A DNA stretch of 64,000 bases from Paramecium tetraurelia (lineage: Eukaryota > Ciliophora > Oligohymenophorea > Peniculida > Parameciidae), in assembly GCF_000165425.1 (NCBI RefSeq), contig NW_001799566.1, forward strand, positions 1-64,000, written 5' to 3'. This document shows, one piece after another, positions 40,388 to 53,700 of this stretch (positions are counted from its first letter, which is position 1; each line of letters starts with the position of its first letter). The position numbers and the translations under genes are program-made. Under the pieces are notes generated by a model. It was given only the letters and a program-made list of their open reading frames with translations, was not told the DNA's origin and did not search any database.

Positions 40388-40547
40388 ATTAATGACTTAT
40401 TGTCAAAAGACAATTATTACTTGTATCATTTTCAAGACGAGATGGAACCATTGGGAAAGCACAATACTTATGGAGTTAATAATAAATGGTAGAATATATA
40501 TATTCGATTTATTGTGTAAATACTAACATATTTCATTGGCATTGCTA

Positions 40548-41207
40548 TCATTTGAAGAAATATAATTTATCCTAAATATAGAAGTGAAAGATTACAAATT
40601 TAGCAAACAATTCTTTGCTTTAACTGGAATGTGTTGTAGAATTATAAATGAGATGCAAATAATATCCAATCTCTTCCTTGACTCTCTCTTACCACAAAGG
40701 ATACTCCTTTATTTGATCTAGAAGGTCTATGTATTTATTGATAGCCTCTTCCAAATGATGCTCATAGGTCAATGTTGTGTATTCACTTCTGAACCATGTG
40801 TTATGAGTTGCAATTTCTTTGGTCAATTCCAAGTACAGAGATCTGTATTCCCAAGTCAGTCTATGTAGGTCAAGGATAAATGAGTATAGATTTTCAAATT
40901 AAACAAATTTCTGTTTGGCCAGTTCATATTAACTCACTTCACTAAGCTTTAGACACAACTAATTACAAAGATTCCAGTCTGGGATTCCAATTTCTGGCTA
41001 TGTGAGAATAAAATCTGCATTCATAGTAAGTCATAGGATCTCTTTCTAAGAATCCTTCCTCTGGGTCTTAAAATCCAGCCTTGCACATCTCAGTCATAAT
41101 CCTATCCACTTGTACTATTGATGAGTTGATCATAATCAATACATACATGAGTAATTGATCACTCTACTTTTGACGAAATAGGAAGCAAATCTGGTTACGA
41201 TGGACAT
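40548..41207 (-). CDS. Uncharacterised 192-aa helical protein
   Basis: Starts at ATG 41205-41207 and ends at TGA 40548-40550. Three introns (32, 25 and 24 nt) join four good stretches: VDRIMTEMCKAGFQDPEEGF, YYECRFYSHIARNWNPRLES, QYELAKQKFVQFENLYSF, and a Trp/Tyr-rich helical C-terminal half (LTWEYRSLYLELTKEIATHN, EEAINKYIDLLDQIKEYP). The spliced length is exactly 193 codons, which supports the model. No membrane span is seen and no family is recognised. Confidence 0.65.
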
Positions 41208-41346
41208 CCTTATAAGTTTAATAAATTAATATAAAATTTCAAAACTATATTCACATTTATCAACCTGAAACCCTTGTGCTACTAAAATAAATTTCCCCTT
41301 TCATATTTATATATTTAATTTAATTTTAGAGCAAAACAGAAATAAA

Positions 41347-41982
41347 ATGGGCCCAGTCTGTACTGCCCAAAAGCGCAAAAACAAAGCTCAAGAAGAAAAA
41401 GATGCACTTCGAGCCTCCAATTAACCCTGTCTCGAATCTACCTCATTAGCTGCTGGACAATCCCTACCATTGGAATTAAAGAATTAATCTGGCTTAGAAG
41501 AGGCTGTGTAAAACCTTATGTAGCTCTTTAAGAGATTCACTATGTTTCTAGAACTAGTTGGCAATCTGTCTCAACTACCTTAGCACACAAGAGATAAACT
41601 AAACAATTGTATAGCGATCAAACAAAATATTTCCATTATTATTTAAAATAATGTGAAGAGAGTCATGAGAGAATAACAAATCATTAAACGAATAGATGAG
41701 TCAGATTATTACCTCATTTATAATGACCGAAAATTTGCAAGCACATTCAATCAAATGATGTCAAAATTAGCCAATCTGGTCTTAACTGAACTTAAACCTG
41801 ACGAAGATTTCTAAAATGCCTTCCCCATTTTAGCAGTGTCATTTGAAGAAGAAGCCCAAAAAATTAATAACATAGTTGAAAAGCTGAAGAACAATATAAT
41901 TGTTTCAATTAGAAAAGGAAGTTCCCAGCATTCAATCTCAATTAACCAATAATAATCAAATAGAAAAGCTTCACAATAATGA
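41347..41982 (+). CDS. Uncharacterised 211-aa protein
   Basis: A single exon from ATG 41347 to TGA 41980-41982, divergent from the preceding minus-strand gene with 139 bp between starts. The N-terminus is Lys/Glu-rich. The middle is helical and Leu/Asn-rich (LFKRFTMFLELVGNLSQLP), followed by an amphipathic segment with FNQMMSKLANLVLTELKPDE and a Ser/Gln-rich tail. No signal peptide, membrane span or known domain is visible. Confidence 0.65.
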
Positions 41983-42248
41983 ATTTATTCATTTATTAAT
42001 CTTTCCATTAACTTTCTTCATCTATTTGCACCTTTTTTTATTTTTATCTAGTAATTATTGACAAAAGCATTAATTATTTTATTAATATTGCTCTTATCAT
42101 ATAAATCGCTAATGTTTAAAACTTAACAATTTCTAACAATCTTATATATAATGTAAATCTATGTATTTAAGTTAACTAATAGCATATATTATTCTATAAA
42201 TATGCAAATAGAAAATTTATTTAATAATGGTTCCTTGAGAATAAACTT

Positions 42249-42512
42249 ATGAGTTCAAATGAAAAAGTAATTTATTGTAATCAAAGTTTAAACATTTATG
42301 AATTATTTTGATTTTTTACAGATACAGATCAGGATTATATCAAGAATGTAAATGAGGTAGAGATTAAATCTTAATATTCCTTGAATGAAAACTTTAAAGT
42401 TATACCTATGTGTAGGTCAGAGATGAAGGAAAGATAGAAAAAAATAGTTTGTCAAATTCACTATTTCAAAGTACATTTCTTAAGATAATAGTTAATTATA
42501 TAAAAGAAATGA
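42249..42512 (+). CDS. Small hypothetical gene, probably with one or two introns
   Basis: The frame from ATG 42249 to TGA 42510-42512 contains one TGA at codon 21. A 36-nt stretch starting GTTTA and ending CAG, at about 42285-42320, would remove it in frame, giving a polar peptide of roughly 70-75 aa with TDQDYIKNVNEVEIKSQYSL and a Lys/Arg-rich end. A further 21-nt in-frame intron near the 3' end is possible. Because the splice sites are unusual and no family is recognised, confidence is low. Confidence 0.3.
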
Positions 42513-42638
42513 TCAATAGAAAAATTTATTAAAATAAACATGGTGAGTATATATACGATATTTATAAAAATAATTTATATCACTTTATTCATTTTTTAAC
42601 TTTAACCAAATTAATCACCTTCTTAGAATTAATTTTAA

Positions 42639-42914
42639 ATGAAAGAAATTCCTAAAGAATTAACTCCTGATAATTTATTTATCTTAATATGCTCAAACTT
42701 ATTTTATATTGGAATCATAATTTTTTTAATTAGGCCTATCCAATTTTATTCTCTTCAAAAAATCAACTATTCATTAATTATGCTAATCTCTTCTTAAATA
42801 TCTCATTCTAACAATATACCTACTACCCCCTCACCCTTTCTAGCTTATCAATTAATTCCATTTCTTTTTTTAACAATAATCTTATAAAAATTCTATCACA
42901 TAAAATGTTTCTGA
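42639..42914 (+). CDS. Small two-span membrane protein (91 aa)
   Basis: ATG 42639 to TGA 42912-42914, no intron. The product has a short polar N-terminus (MKEIPKELTPDN) and two hydrophobic segments (LFILICSNLFYIGIIIFLI and YQLIPFLFLTIIL) separated by a Ser/Asn/Pro-rich loop. The Pro and Thr codons in that loop (ACTACCCCCTCACCC) are unusually GC-rich for this gap, which hints at real coding. It resembles many small organellar or ER membrane subunits, but I cannot name it. Confidence 0.4.
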
Positions 42915-43201
42915 CAATCGTTGGAATATATTATAAATATATTAGAATAGGTAGTTATTCTTTGACAACAGATGATTTAAACTTTATATATTCTGTAATT
43001 TTGATTTATAATTCGGGTGAAGTTTAGGTATTTTTATTTTGAAAAACGGATTATCATTTATAATACTTGATTTAATATTTAAAAGTATATAGTTCAGAAT
43101 TATAATAAACAATTGTCGCAAGTATTACAAGAATAAGGACAAATGTAAGTTAATCTTGCTTAATACTGTAAAAAGTTGTATATTCTGTTTACAAATCATT
43201 T

Positions 43202-43874
43202 TCAATAGTAGGTGACTGTGTTTTAATATTGTTTGCTCCGTTTTTTATTCATTTATCTTCTCTTCCAGATGTTGGTATCAGATTTTTGATGATGACTTAA
43301 AACACTCTTGGGAATCTTATTTTTGAGTTATCCATTTGTGAGAATATCATGAGATGATGGTGATTGAGGTCCTTTCAATTAAAATCCATTCTATGACATT
43401 TCATGCATAAATAAATTAGCATCTGTTAATTTTGGAGATTTTGGTGAAGTTGGTTCATTATTTATTTAATATTTATTGAGTTCCTGAACAAATACAACAT
43501 TCATTTTGTCTTCTTACATTGTTACTTTTGGAGATATTTGTTTGTATAAATAACCTGATCTTATTACATTTAATCCATCTCCTTCTTTTGAGGAAAATCG
43601 TTTTTATTTTTATTATGATTAATCATCTATCAAATAACATAATATGCTAACTTTTAGGTATCAGTAATTTTCCAGCACTAGAAACCTTCTTAAGTTGAGT
43701 ATTATTTATCTCTGTTTATTTTTAAATACTTTATAGATTTCCCTTTAAATTATTGCCATCCTTAACAACAATCGACGATTTTCTGCTTCCTGAGTTGATA
43801 CTTGTAGCTTAGACATGTTCACTCAACCCTCTTTTCTCTATTATTATTTAATTTTTTGGTGACGAACTTTTCAT
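43202..43874 (-). CDS. Uncharacterised Ser/Lys/Gln-rich protein (215 aa)
   Basis: ATG 43872-43874 to TGA 43202-43204, with one 25-nt intron near 43625-43649 that starts GTT rather than GTA. The product is hydrophilic and low in complexity: SINSGSRKSSIVVKDGNN, then TSPKSPKLTDANLF, SPSSHDIL and a Lys/Arg-rich tail. It looks disordered, with many SP/TP sites of the kind targeted by proline-directed kinases. Function unknown. Confidence 0.6.
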
Positions 43875-43952
43875 ATATATAAATTATTCTAATTATTCCT
43901 ATGGTAATTAACATATTATTTATAACTTGATGAGAAAATAAATAAAAATAAT

Positions 43953-44916
43953 TCAATAAATCTTAAAATTAGACTTCTGTTGATTTAAGTTCCAATCTCC
44001 TTACCCTTTTTTAATGTATTTTACCTAAATTCTTATTCTTAATTTTATACCTTTTATTCATTTTCACTCTATTAAAACACTTTATTATGAGGTTTTAAGA
44101 CTTTTTGTTCTGCTAATTTTGTCTATTCATAGATTAATCGACTTTAGGGATATTTCTTTTTGCCTTCATTTTTGATTTAATTAGCCTTTTAATAACTTGT
44201 TAATAAGTGGCGGAAACTATCCTCATATTGAGCTCCTCTTGTTCTATCAGTGTATATTGAAAAGACTATAGTTATTTAATTATTATACATTCATTTTAAA
44301 TAGGAGAACTTTATAGATTAACGAAAGTCTGAATAGATGATGACTTTTTATGTGTTCGAGAATTTCCGTATTCTTCATTGCCATCATTAACTTACATCTT
44401 AAATCAAAAAAGAATTTACTTAGCTAATTGGTAAATTTATTCGATGATTGAAATCCTATGATTTTTGAGTACATGCTCTAATTTTAATTAAAATTCATTA
44501 CTTTACTTAGCGTTTGGGTTCTTTGTAGGTACTCTCCTAATTTACATTGTAACGAGTGCTTGATTGTATTCTCGAGTGTTGAGGTGAATTGCATTTTTCG
44601 ATGCTTGGATTAATTGTTCTTGTAGTATTTGCTTCTATTTATCGTTTCCTTTCACTTGCTTCATACTTATTTTTTTAGTTTTAAGCTATTTCAGGAGTAT
44701 CAGAGTAGTCAAAAATCCTTGAAGGTGAACATAGAGTTTTATAAGATTAAGTATTTTTATTCCTCATTCCATTTAGAATGGTTGGGTGAGAATGAGGTTT
44801 TTGCTTTGAAAATATCGTGGATTTTATACTTAAACTATATTTCCTATTGGGGTTGAATTCTCTGACATTCTATTTGTTAGTTTCAAAAATGAATCATAGT
44901 TATCGAATTTCTTCAT
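43953..44916 (-). CDS. Uncharacterised basic protein (288 aa)
   Basis: ATG 44914-44916 to TGA 43953-43955. Four introns (26, 29, 23 and 19 nt) link open stretches that look like one protein and give exactly 289 codons. The text includes SKIIGFQSSNKFTNQLSKF, QSFQYTLIEQEELNMRIVSA and a Lys-rich block (KCFNRVKMNKRYKIKNK). The last, 19-nt intron is the least certain; without it the frame would run past 43874 into the next gene. It is highly basic and probably disordered. No family is recognised. Gene order and the 78 bp spacing suggest it and the next minus gene are separate. Confidence 0.5.
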
Positions 44917-45118
44917 AACAGATAAATTTAATTTTATCAATAATTCTAAAGGCTAGTATAATTATCGTTTCTAATTTTATATCCACTCATCTTTCAGTGA
45001 GGGTTTTCTTTTATTTATCAAAAAAACTGTATTTTATTAAGGTTGATTTTATTACTTCCAGTGCAAATTTGTTAAATTAATTTTATTTTTAGAATATTTA
45101 TAGACAAAATAAATATAA

Positions 45119-45391
45119 ATGAGTAAAATAAAGATGAAGCTCACATAATCCCCAGCTGATTCGCAATCTAATCAAATTAAAAAGAATCAACGCAATTAAT
45201 CATATGAAATCGAATAGATGATGTCATCACCAGAGGTTAAAAAATTCGAAGCTTTCTTGTTTGAATCCATTACAACCAGATAGAGACTGTCCATGAAATT
45301 TTCTTAATTCACTCCAGTCCCCTCAGAAGTAAGCCGTGTATATGAGGATGAATTCAGTTGGAATCATAATTCTGATCATTCAAAACAGTGA
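45119..45391 (+). CDS. Uncharacterised 90-aa protein
   Basis: A single exon from ATG 45119 to TGA 45389-45391. It is hydrophilic, with QMMSSPEVKKFEAFLFESI, then TRQRLSMKFSQFTPVP and an acidic VYEDEFSW end. The composition is more balanced than the flanking AT-rich DNA, which supports real coding. It diverges from the preceding minus-strand gene (203 bp between starts). No family is recognised. Confidence 0.55.
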
Positions 45392-46126
45392 TTTATGATT
45401 TAAAACTCTATATTTTCCACATAAGCTTATAATGATTTTCATCTTTACTTTAAAATAAAATAAACTCAGACATCCTTATACAGAATTAGGAGAAATATTT
45501 ATTTAAACCTAAAGATCCATTTTGCAAAGGAAATGCTCATTTGTATTCATTAATTCAACAAAAGTATTGTTAAAGTAGGTTTATAAATAACGAAGAAGGA
45601 CTTATCATTGTATTCAGATGATAAAATAAACACAACCATTGAAATATTAATGTAATTCTTTTTTGAAATTGATATTTAATATAATTAAATTAAATAAACA
45701 TTTATTACAAATAATATTCATTTACTTAAGGAAGAAGAAAAAAAAAATAAGTATAAGGATATTTATTAATAAATTAAAATTCATTTTGTTAGCCTGACTC
45801 TTTTATAGTACATAATCCCTAAATTTAGGTTAAAAAAACGCAAAAACCTTTCTTCGAAATCTCGAAGATTTTAAATGAAATTTAATATAAATCAAAATTC
45901 ATTCATTGTTATTATTAATTCTAATTTTATACCTAGAATCTGTCGAGACCAATTTGTTTTTGAGATATTACCAAGTTTTTAATGCAAGATAGTAACATTA
46001 TTCCATACATAAAATAGATTAGTAATTTAATTGTCTATAAATTTAAATAATAAAAAGGACATAAATATTTGGAATATATGTTTTTTGAGATAGATAGAAA
46101 AATTGATTTTTATATTTCGCAAAGTG
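45392..46126. other. Gap upstream of the SUMO ligase gene, with an unexplained open frame
   Basis: Two plus-strand frames stay free of TGA over most of this gap. One is an ORF from ATG 45432 to TGA 45795-45797 (121 aa, Lys/Ile-rich). The other is in frame with the SUMO ligase and open from about 45480. By composition a 200-codon TGA-free run is unlikely but possible. The text is AT-driven and I did not accept it as coding; an N-terminal extension of the ligase cannot be excluded. Confidence 0.35.
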
Positions 46127-47662
46127 ATGATTTAGCAAGCTGAAGTAGAAAACTAATTAGAATTACGAAAATTAAAAAGTGAAATCGACACCTAAATTCC
46201 TTTTTACATAAAAATGTGTATAATGGATTTTGGCTTAGATGAAATTGAAGAAAGCGAACAAGCCGATATATTAAGACTATTAAGTGCCCCTAAGTTTGAA
46301 AGTAGACAACAATTCTTAATTGTCATACCGGAATACCTCATTAAACATCTGCTAAAAATAAGACAAATAGCATTACTCAATAGTCCAGAGATCAACTATT
46401 CAAACCCAACTAACTTAAAAAGCCTAATATATGGTTCTCTTCTACCCTATGAAGATCCTATATTTTATAAGCATTAGATCTTACAAAACATAGTAAAAAA
46501 CACAAATCTGAAAATAATGGAGTTGCTTGATTCCAAAAAAAAAGCAATCAACGTTATTAAGAAAAGAGAGATTCAAATCTTGAACCACTAGATCGAGACT
46601 TCTATAAAAAAATAAACTACCAAATTTACATAAAAAAAGAATTGCCCTCAATGCCTATGTAAAATTAGAGGTTTCAAAGCAAATGAAGAATAAATCAAAA
46701 CTGCTCAAACACTCAGGTGCAAAGGATGTAAAGAGTATTATCATTCTTGTTGCATTCAAAAATAATAATAGGATAAGTAAATAAATTTTATGTGTCCTGC
46801 ATGTCAATTGTCATTTGCAAGTCCTTTGGAGAAAGTTATATCTGTATTACATGAACCAGAAATTATAAATTTGGTAGATGAAAACAAAGAAAAGACTTTA
46901 CTATTTGAATGCCCCAATTCTGAATCAAACTATCAAATTCAAATGAGATGTCTATAGATAGGAAATGTTGATAAATTAACTTGGCCAGAATCCGGAGAGA
47001 TCTATTTAAATAACTTAAAAGTGATATAGTTTGATTCGAAAATGGGTCAAAAGAGTGGTGAATCTTATATTGTTACTTAATCAGTCAAATTTGGATCTAC
47101 AAATAAAATAACAATACTATACTAACAGTCTATTTTTAAATAGCTTATGTCATTGAATATTAGTCAGAAATAACAGACTGAGACTCAAAACTATTATCTA
47201 TTTGCAGTCTATAGTGTTAAAGTGTTTAGTCCTAGAGATTGGCTATATGATTTATAAAAAGACTAATCAGTATCAATTCAAGAATCCTCAAACCGAATTT
47301 CAACGTTCATTAATTAAATAGGGGAAACCACATTAAAGGTTTCTTTACTAGATATACAGACTTTGAACCTTATGAAAATTCCTGGGAGAGGATTTAGATG
47401 TACTCACATTTAATGTTTTGATTTAGAAATATTTGTTAAATTAAATTAAATAGAAAACAAATGGATTTGTCCAATTTGCTAATAAAAGTGCCACAAATTA
47501 GTTATAGATTAATTTTAAAAGGCAATAATTGAAAATATAGTAGAGTAACAATTGAAAAAGACAGAAATAGAATTCGATAGAGATGGTAAACTAACAGAAC
47601 AACTAATTGAATATAATTAGAAAAGTTCAAATTTAGATGATGAAATGTAAATTGAGCTATGA
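46127..47662 (+). CDS. PIAS/Siz-type SUMO E3 ligase with PHD finger and SP-RING
   Basis: 511 aa, single exon. An N-terminal helical region (residues 1-165) leads into a PHD-like zinc cluster at about 165-225 (CPQCLCK, LRCKGCKEYYHSCC, FMCPAC). A PINIT-like region with YLFAVYSVKVFSPRDW follows. The SP-RING/MIZ finger comes next: IPGRGFRCTHIQCFDLEIF, then KWICPICQQKCHKLVID. Order and spacing match plant SIZ1 (SAP-PHD-PINIT-SP-RING), though I do not see a SAP domain in this model. Such enzymes transfer SUMO to chromatin and transcription proteins in the nucleus. It ends with an acidic tail. The start at 46127 is chosen because the text becomes clearly protein-like there. Confidence 0.85.
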
Positions 47663-47713
47663 AACATAAATCAATTCTAGATGAAAATTGTTATTACACA
47701 TATATGATACAAA

Positions 47714-50700
47714 TCAATCATCTTCTTAGTTCTTTTAGTTGTAGTATGATTATCCCAATAAGGTGATAATAATAATTTTTATCTATTTCATTTCGTATAA
47801 AAGATTAGATATTTCAAATCTTATAATAGAGTCATTACCTTCTAGATATATATTTTATTTTTCATCCTAATCTCTCTTTAATTTAGCCTTCATTTTTCTT
47901 CTTAAATACCTTCGAATAAATCTCTTAATTTGTCTCATGCCTCTTAATGCTTCAAATAACACTCTCTATTATTATGGCAATAGTTCTTTGGTAGTATCAA
48001 GATATCTCTGTTTCTATGCAAAAAATGATTTCTCATCTTTCTAATTTTTAGGAGTTTGTGACTTAAATTAGTTATTCTATGGAGAGGTGGAAGCTTGAAG
48101 ATTATTGAAGTCATAAATGGCTCTTTGTTATTTTGCAAAATTGACTTCAACCGTCAATCGAGTGACTATCTGTTCTTCATTTTGAGTATCAAGATTATCA
48201 ATAAAATATATAAATTCTTCTTCTTCAGATCTTATCAAACAAGCAATAGCAACCAATCCATCTCTATTAATTTTGATAATTTTTTTATTCTTTTTCTTCT
48301 TCTCCCCTAATATAATTTGCTTTACTTTTAGCATTGTTCTTTCATATAAATTTTCTTCAGTATTTTCCAAATCCTTATAGCCTGAATCTAGATTATACCT
48401 ATGAATAATTGACAATATTTATTTATAGGCTTTACAATTCTGCAAATTAGTTTTGACTTATATAAGCATTAATTTCCATTATTTTATAGGGAATGACAGT
48501 CTTTTTTATTTAAGTAAGCCAATGACCTGAGTAGCTTATTTGGATAAATCTTCATATTATTCCTATAGATACTATCTTTCTGATAATAGATATAATGTTT
48601 CAACGAAATTTGTATGATAGTCTCCTATAGCTTCCTGATAAATGATTAAGGCATCAATCAAAAAGTTAAATATTTAGTTTTGAAAATCATCAATTTATTA
48701 TCCTCTAACATTCTTTACTTTAGATTTTTAACTCTAAAATTTGGATTGGCTTCCATAATATTTTGAAATTATTGCAGGATAATTAGGAAAAAAGTAAGCT
48801 TCAAATCGTTGCCTTTCCCAAAAGTTCAATATTTACCCCAATAATCTGTAAATATCTGCTATAAATAATAAATTAAGATGTCTTTTGGATTTGAGCATAT
48901 CAAATATTTCTGTCCTTCTAATCTCGAAAATTGTAAGATTACCTTTTTTTGTATCTATTCTATTAAAACAAGAGATAATTTTTAAAATTCCTTCTTAACC
49001 ACCATGTATGTCTTCATCTTTGTCATGTCCTAACACAGCAATTTTTCCAAGCTCTGGGGGATCGTAATCAATACCCTAACTTAAATCCAGCAATTTGATT
49101 AATAAATCATAAGCATTCTCATATTGTAAATTATCTACATACAATTGGCATATTGTTAAGGCTATATCAAGTGAAGCTCTATCACTTGACTTAATCTACA
49201 ACAAATTCTTAACATTCTTCTCTCCTTAGGATAATTGATTAAGTAGTAACATCCCTTGTTCATTGTCATCAAGTAATTTGATAAATGCTGTCAAATATAA
49301 ATTTAATGCTTCTGAGTGATTTCCATATTTATGGTGATAACTTGCTATCATTCTATCTATCTATCCATCCAATTTAGTTGAGTAATGAGTTTCACAAACA
49401 ATTTTAAATGTTTCAATCAATTATAAGGTTGCTTTTCTAATCAACTAATTCTTGTTTCTTGCTAGCAAAATCTCAAGCAGTTTTGTTCTCACTTGCAATA
49501 CTGGCACTGACACTTTTCCATACTCCTCTTCAAATATCACTAAAGCACTTTCAGTATGAATTCTTGCATCTGTATATTAACCTAATTTAAATAAGAGATT
49601 GCCTAAATTTGCGTGCTTATAGGCAATTTACAGGGGATTAGTTTTCTTCTTGACTTATTAAAATAATTGAAGCGAATGCAATAAATATGTTTTGGCATCA
49701 ATATAAAATCCTTAATTGGCTAACACTCTTGACATTTAATCATAGATGAGACTCATCTTTATTATTAACTGTTAATCTAATTGATTGTTATCATACAATT
49801 CTCTGATAATGATGAATGATCTCTTAAAAAATATAAAGGTTTCTTCATGCTATCCTCTCTACCCATAGATGTATCCAACCAAAAAATAAACATCCGACCT
49901 GATTGAACTTTTTAGGGCATTTTCAAAAATAGGACTATTTAAATACTTATCCTTCTCTATAAAACTCAAAAATTCCTCTACATAACTAATTGATAACTTC
50001 TTTAAATTTAATGAAATACAATCCCAAATTACTCGCATATAGTTTTACACTAATAATATCAGCACAGGAGCCTATTACAATTTGAAATAATTTTGTTCCA
50101 TCAAATTCCTCTTCTGAATCTATAACTAAATCATTGAAGTTCCAACATATTCAACCCTGTTCGAAACCTGAAATTATGAATTCGCCACAAAGTCTTCTCT
50201 TTCTTACGACAATAGTTTAGGATCACTTAATTAAGTCCCTATTCTACTATTATTTGTCTATGTCTTAGACAATTCATTAACTTACTGCTGCTTATACAGT
50301 TTCATCAACTCTTCTTTAGAACGTTCTACAGCAACCTTGGCTGAAGCATCTTTATTTTACAATAGATATAGCAATCCCATCCATCTACTGATATCGCTTT
50401 GAATTTATTGATATTCAAAATACAAATCCTCATCTACTTTCTATTTTCTAAGATCGCAAGCCAATTATGAAAATAGTTTCAAACTCTCATCATATTTTTG
50501 TAAATAAAATTAGATTTTTGCCCATCTCATCGTGTACTCATCAATCAATGTTTACTCAAATCTAAATAAATTGTACATGTATTATTCATATAATTTATAG
50601 CATAACATCGCCTTTTTCTCTTGGTTTTATTTTATATAGATATATCCTAACCAATCATAGACTTCCATTAACAATCTCACAGTTAGATTATCTCTTTCTG

Positions 50701-53700
50701 GCGGTGGCAGAGTGGTCTTAAACTTTTTTTGTTATTCTTGATAATCCTTTAGCATTTGAATTTTTATTTATTAAAATTCTTTTAATTGATGAACAGAAAT
50801 ATTTTATGTCTATTTAATTCTTAATTCATCCGCAATCTAATATTATTGTAATTAAACTGCATCCAAAAAAAGTTCTTGTGCTTTTTTAATGTCTCCAGCG
50901 TAAAAGAACATCTTACCAAACACAAATTTCTTAAAAAATTAATCTATTTTCACTCTTTTATTATTATCTATTGTTAATTAAAACAATTCGACCTGTTAAT
51001 ACATATCTTCTAAATCTGTGTAAAGGGATTTTAGTAGAAATCCAAAAAAATTAAAGAATAAGACCACTGTCTCTAAACAATGAAAACTACTCAAAGCCTC
51101 TTACATAATACTCATTGCCTTTTATAAATTTGATTTCATATTTTCCATATCATTTGTTAAAAAATGTAAGTAGCTCAAATAACCTAAATTTAATAGCCGA
51201 AGAGAGTCCATTTCACTTCCTGATCGGGTAATGTTTGATATTAGTTTAAGGGATATATCAAAATAATATTTGCTGAGTTCAAATTAACTTACTTCATAAT
51301 AGGCTTTGCCTCGATTATAGCATGATAAGATCAAGCTTTTGCTTATGTAATCATACTTTTAGCATTATTATTCATGATATTCATTTAATTGTTGAATATA
51401 TTTAAAGGCTTCAAAATAACCATCTTGATCTAGTTACAACAGAAAATAATAATGTATAAATTAATAGTATGCTTTTTCATTGATCTCTTTAAGACTGTTT
51501 TTTGAAATCTAGAGTACTCTATTAAAGAGTTATAATGCATCCTCTGCCTCTCCAGATATAAATGTAATAAGTCCTTCATAAAATTTGACATTAGATTGAT
51601 TGATCTTTTTTAAAGTCTTAGGATCTGCAGTTGCAATATCTGATTCAAGGGATGTAAATGTAGCATATGCCAATTCCAATTCTCTATTTTGCATGTAACA
51701 AAATCCTAAGCAGAATTTTAGAAAAACATATTCAGTTTTAGAAAAAAAGATTTCACTCGGATTGCTAATTTTATAATGAGCCAATTTATTTGGATCGTTG
51801 ATTTATAATTAATTTATGATTTTTAAGATATATTTAGCGGCTTCTTATCCTATTCTAGTGTTTCTAATAAGCATATACCCTTAAATCTAATAAAAGTACT
51901 TTCTGATATCATAAAATTCATCTGACACATTAAATGCCCTTATTAGCAGTCCTCCTTTATCTTCTTCATAGTCTACAATAGCGGATAGCTCTGTTTTTGG
52001 TTGATCTGCCTAAGGTTTTTCTTATTAGGATAAATTAATTTATTTTTCAGATTTCTTTTTATCTGATTAATTATTCGTAGATTTATCATTCTTTGATTTA
52101 TTTAATTGTGAATTTTCAAAGTTGCTTCTTTAAAAGAATATAATATCATTTGGTGGATCAAACTCCTCCTCTTATAATTAATCCATGATTCTTTTCCAAT
52201 CACAATTTGGCTTAAGCATATCTTGTAAATATAAAATAACAATCTGGTAATTCTGTTACTTATTGTTAATTAATTAATATTGGGCTAAAAAGGACATAAT
52301 TTCAATATAATTCTTGGCTTGATATTCCTTGAATTCATCTAAATTCTTAACCCTTTAATTAAGATAGGATTCATCAGTGTGTAAGCCACTAAAGGATCTA
52401 ATGAACTTGGCTGCTTGGCTGATGTCATTCTTATTACTCGCATTAGAATGATGAGATGTCTTTGATTTACTTTGGCACCACTATTCGAATTTGCCTAAAC
52501 TAATCATCTGAATAGCTATAATAGCCAAACTATAAAAGTTTTATTGCATGATTAAGGAATTTAGAAGCACCTCCTCAGTGTTTCTGACAAGTCTCTCTTT
52601 TTTGGCTTCATTACTCATGTTGTCAAATGTTTTGTTCCAATAAATGTACAAACCTTTTTCAATGACAGGTCGTATAGTTTCATTATAAAAGATTAAATGT
52701 CTTGGTTTGACCTATTTGATATAGTATTACAAATAAGAGTAGGTGCAACACAATTCATATTTTTCTGGTTCATCTTCCTATAAGCTATCATCGTCAGCTA
52801 ACAGCTCTTCACTTTCAACCTCACTGCGATTATCTGAATATATTTTAGAGGTCTTTTTGATTAAAGTTTAACTTGTAGGTCTCTGAACAATGTAGCTGGC
52901 TATTCTTAATTCATTGAAGCCTTTGATTCTATATTGTCCATCTCCACTCAGATAGATGTTCTCATCATTCACATTTCCATGATTAATATAGATGGATTTG
53001 GCATCCCTTAGAGCTCTCATCATGAGGATCAAAAATCCTAAGATTTCCTACTCTTTATAAGCCCCTTCCATTTTAGGGAATGAGGCTCTTATTTTAATGA
53101 CCTCCCTTAATGTAGCTATGGGCATGTCTGTGACTCTCAGAAAGATGTTTGAATAATGTAATAGGAACCATTACTGTTGATAAGAGACATTATAAATGTC
53201 TGAGGCAATAGTGTCTTATTTGGTTAAAGATAACAATTATTAAATGGATTTATTGAAGTAGAAATTCTCCTCAAATTCCTGCAGATATTCATACTTTTTG
53301 ATTTGTGTGATTTCAACTAAATATTATTGTTTTAGATTTGAGAGTCTTTTGCCTGTCCATAACATAGATTTATAACTCTCGGATTCGTCTAATTAAATAA
53401 TTTCATCGAGTACAATATTCTACAAATACTCAGAATGATCTTCCCACAGTAACTCATCTGAATTTTTAAGGGGAAAGTATGCAAGAGGTTCACATTGTTT
53501 TTCATTAAGCATTCTTATAGTACCATATCCCATAATTGATTGTAATAATTCATCCTTGTCTAATAAACCAAAGTTGTATATCCTTTGTTGAGTGGTTTCA
53601 TCGAAATACTTAAAATCCCTTCTCATATATCTTTTTTCCATTTATCTTCTTTATATTTTTTCAAGTTCCTATTTCAATTTCCTTTCGATTTCTTATTCCT

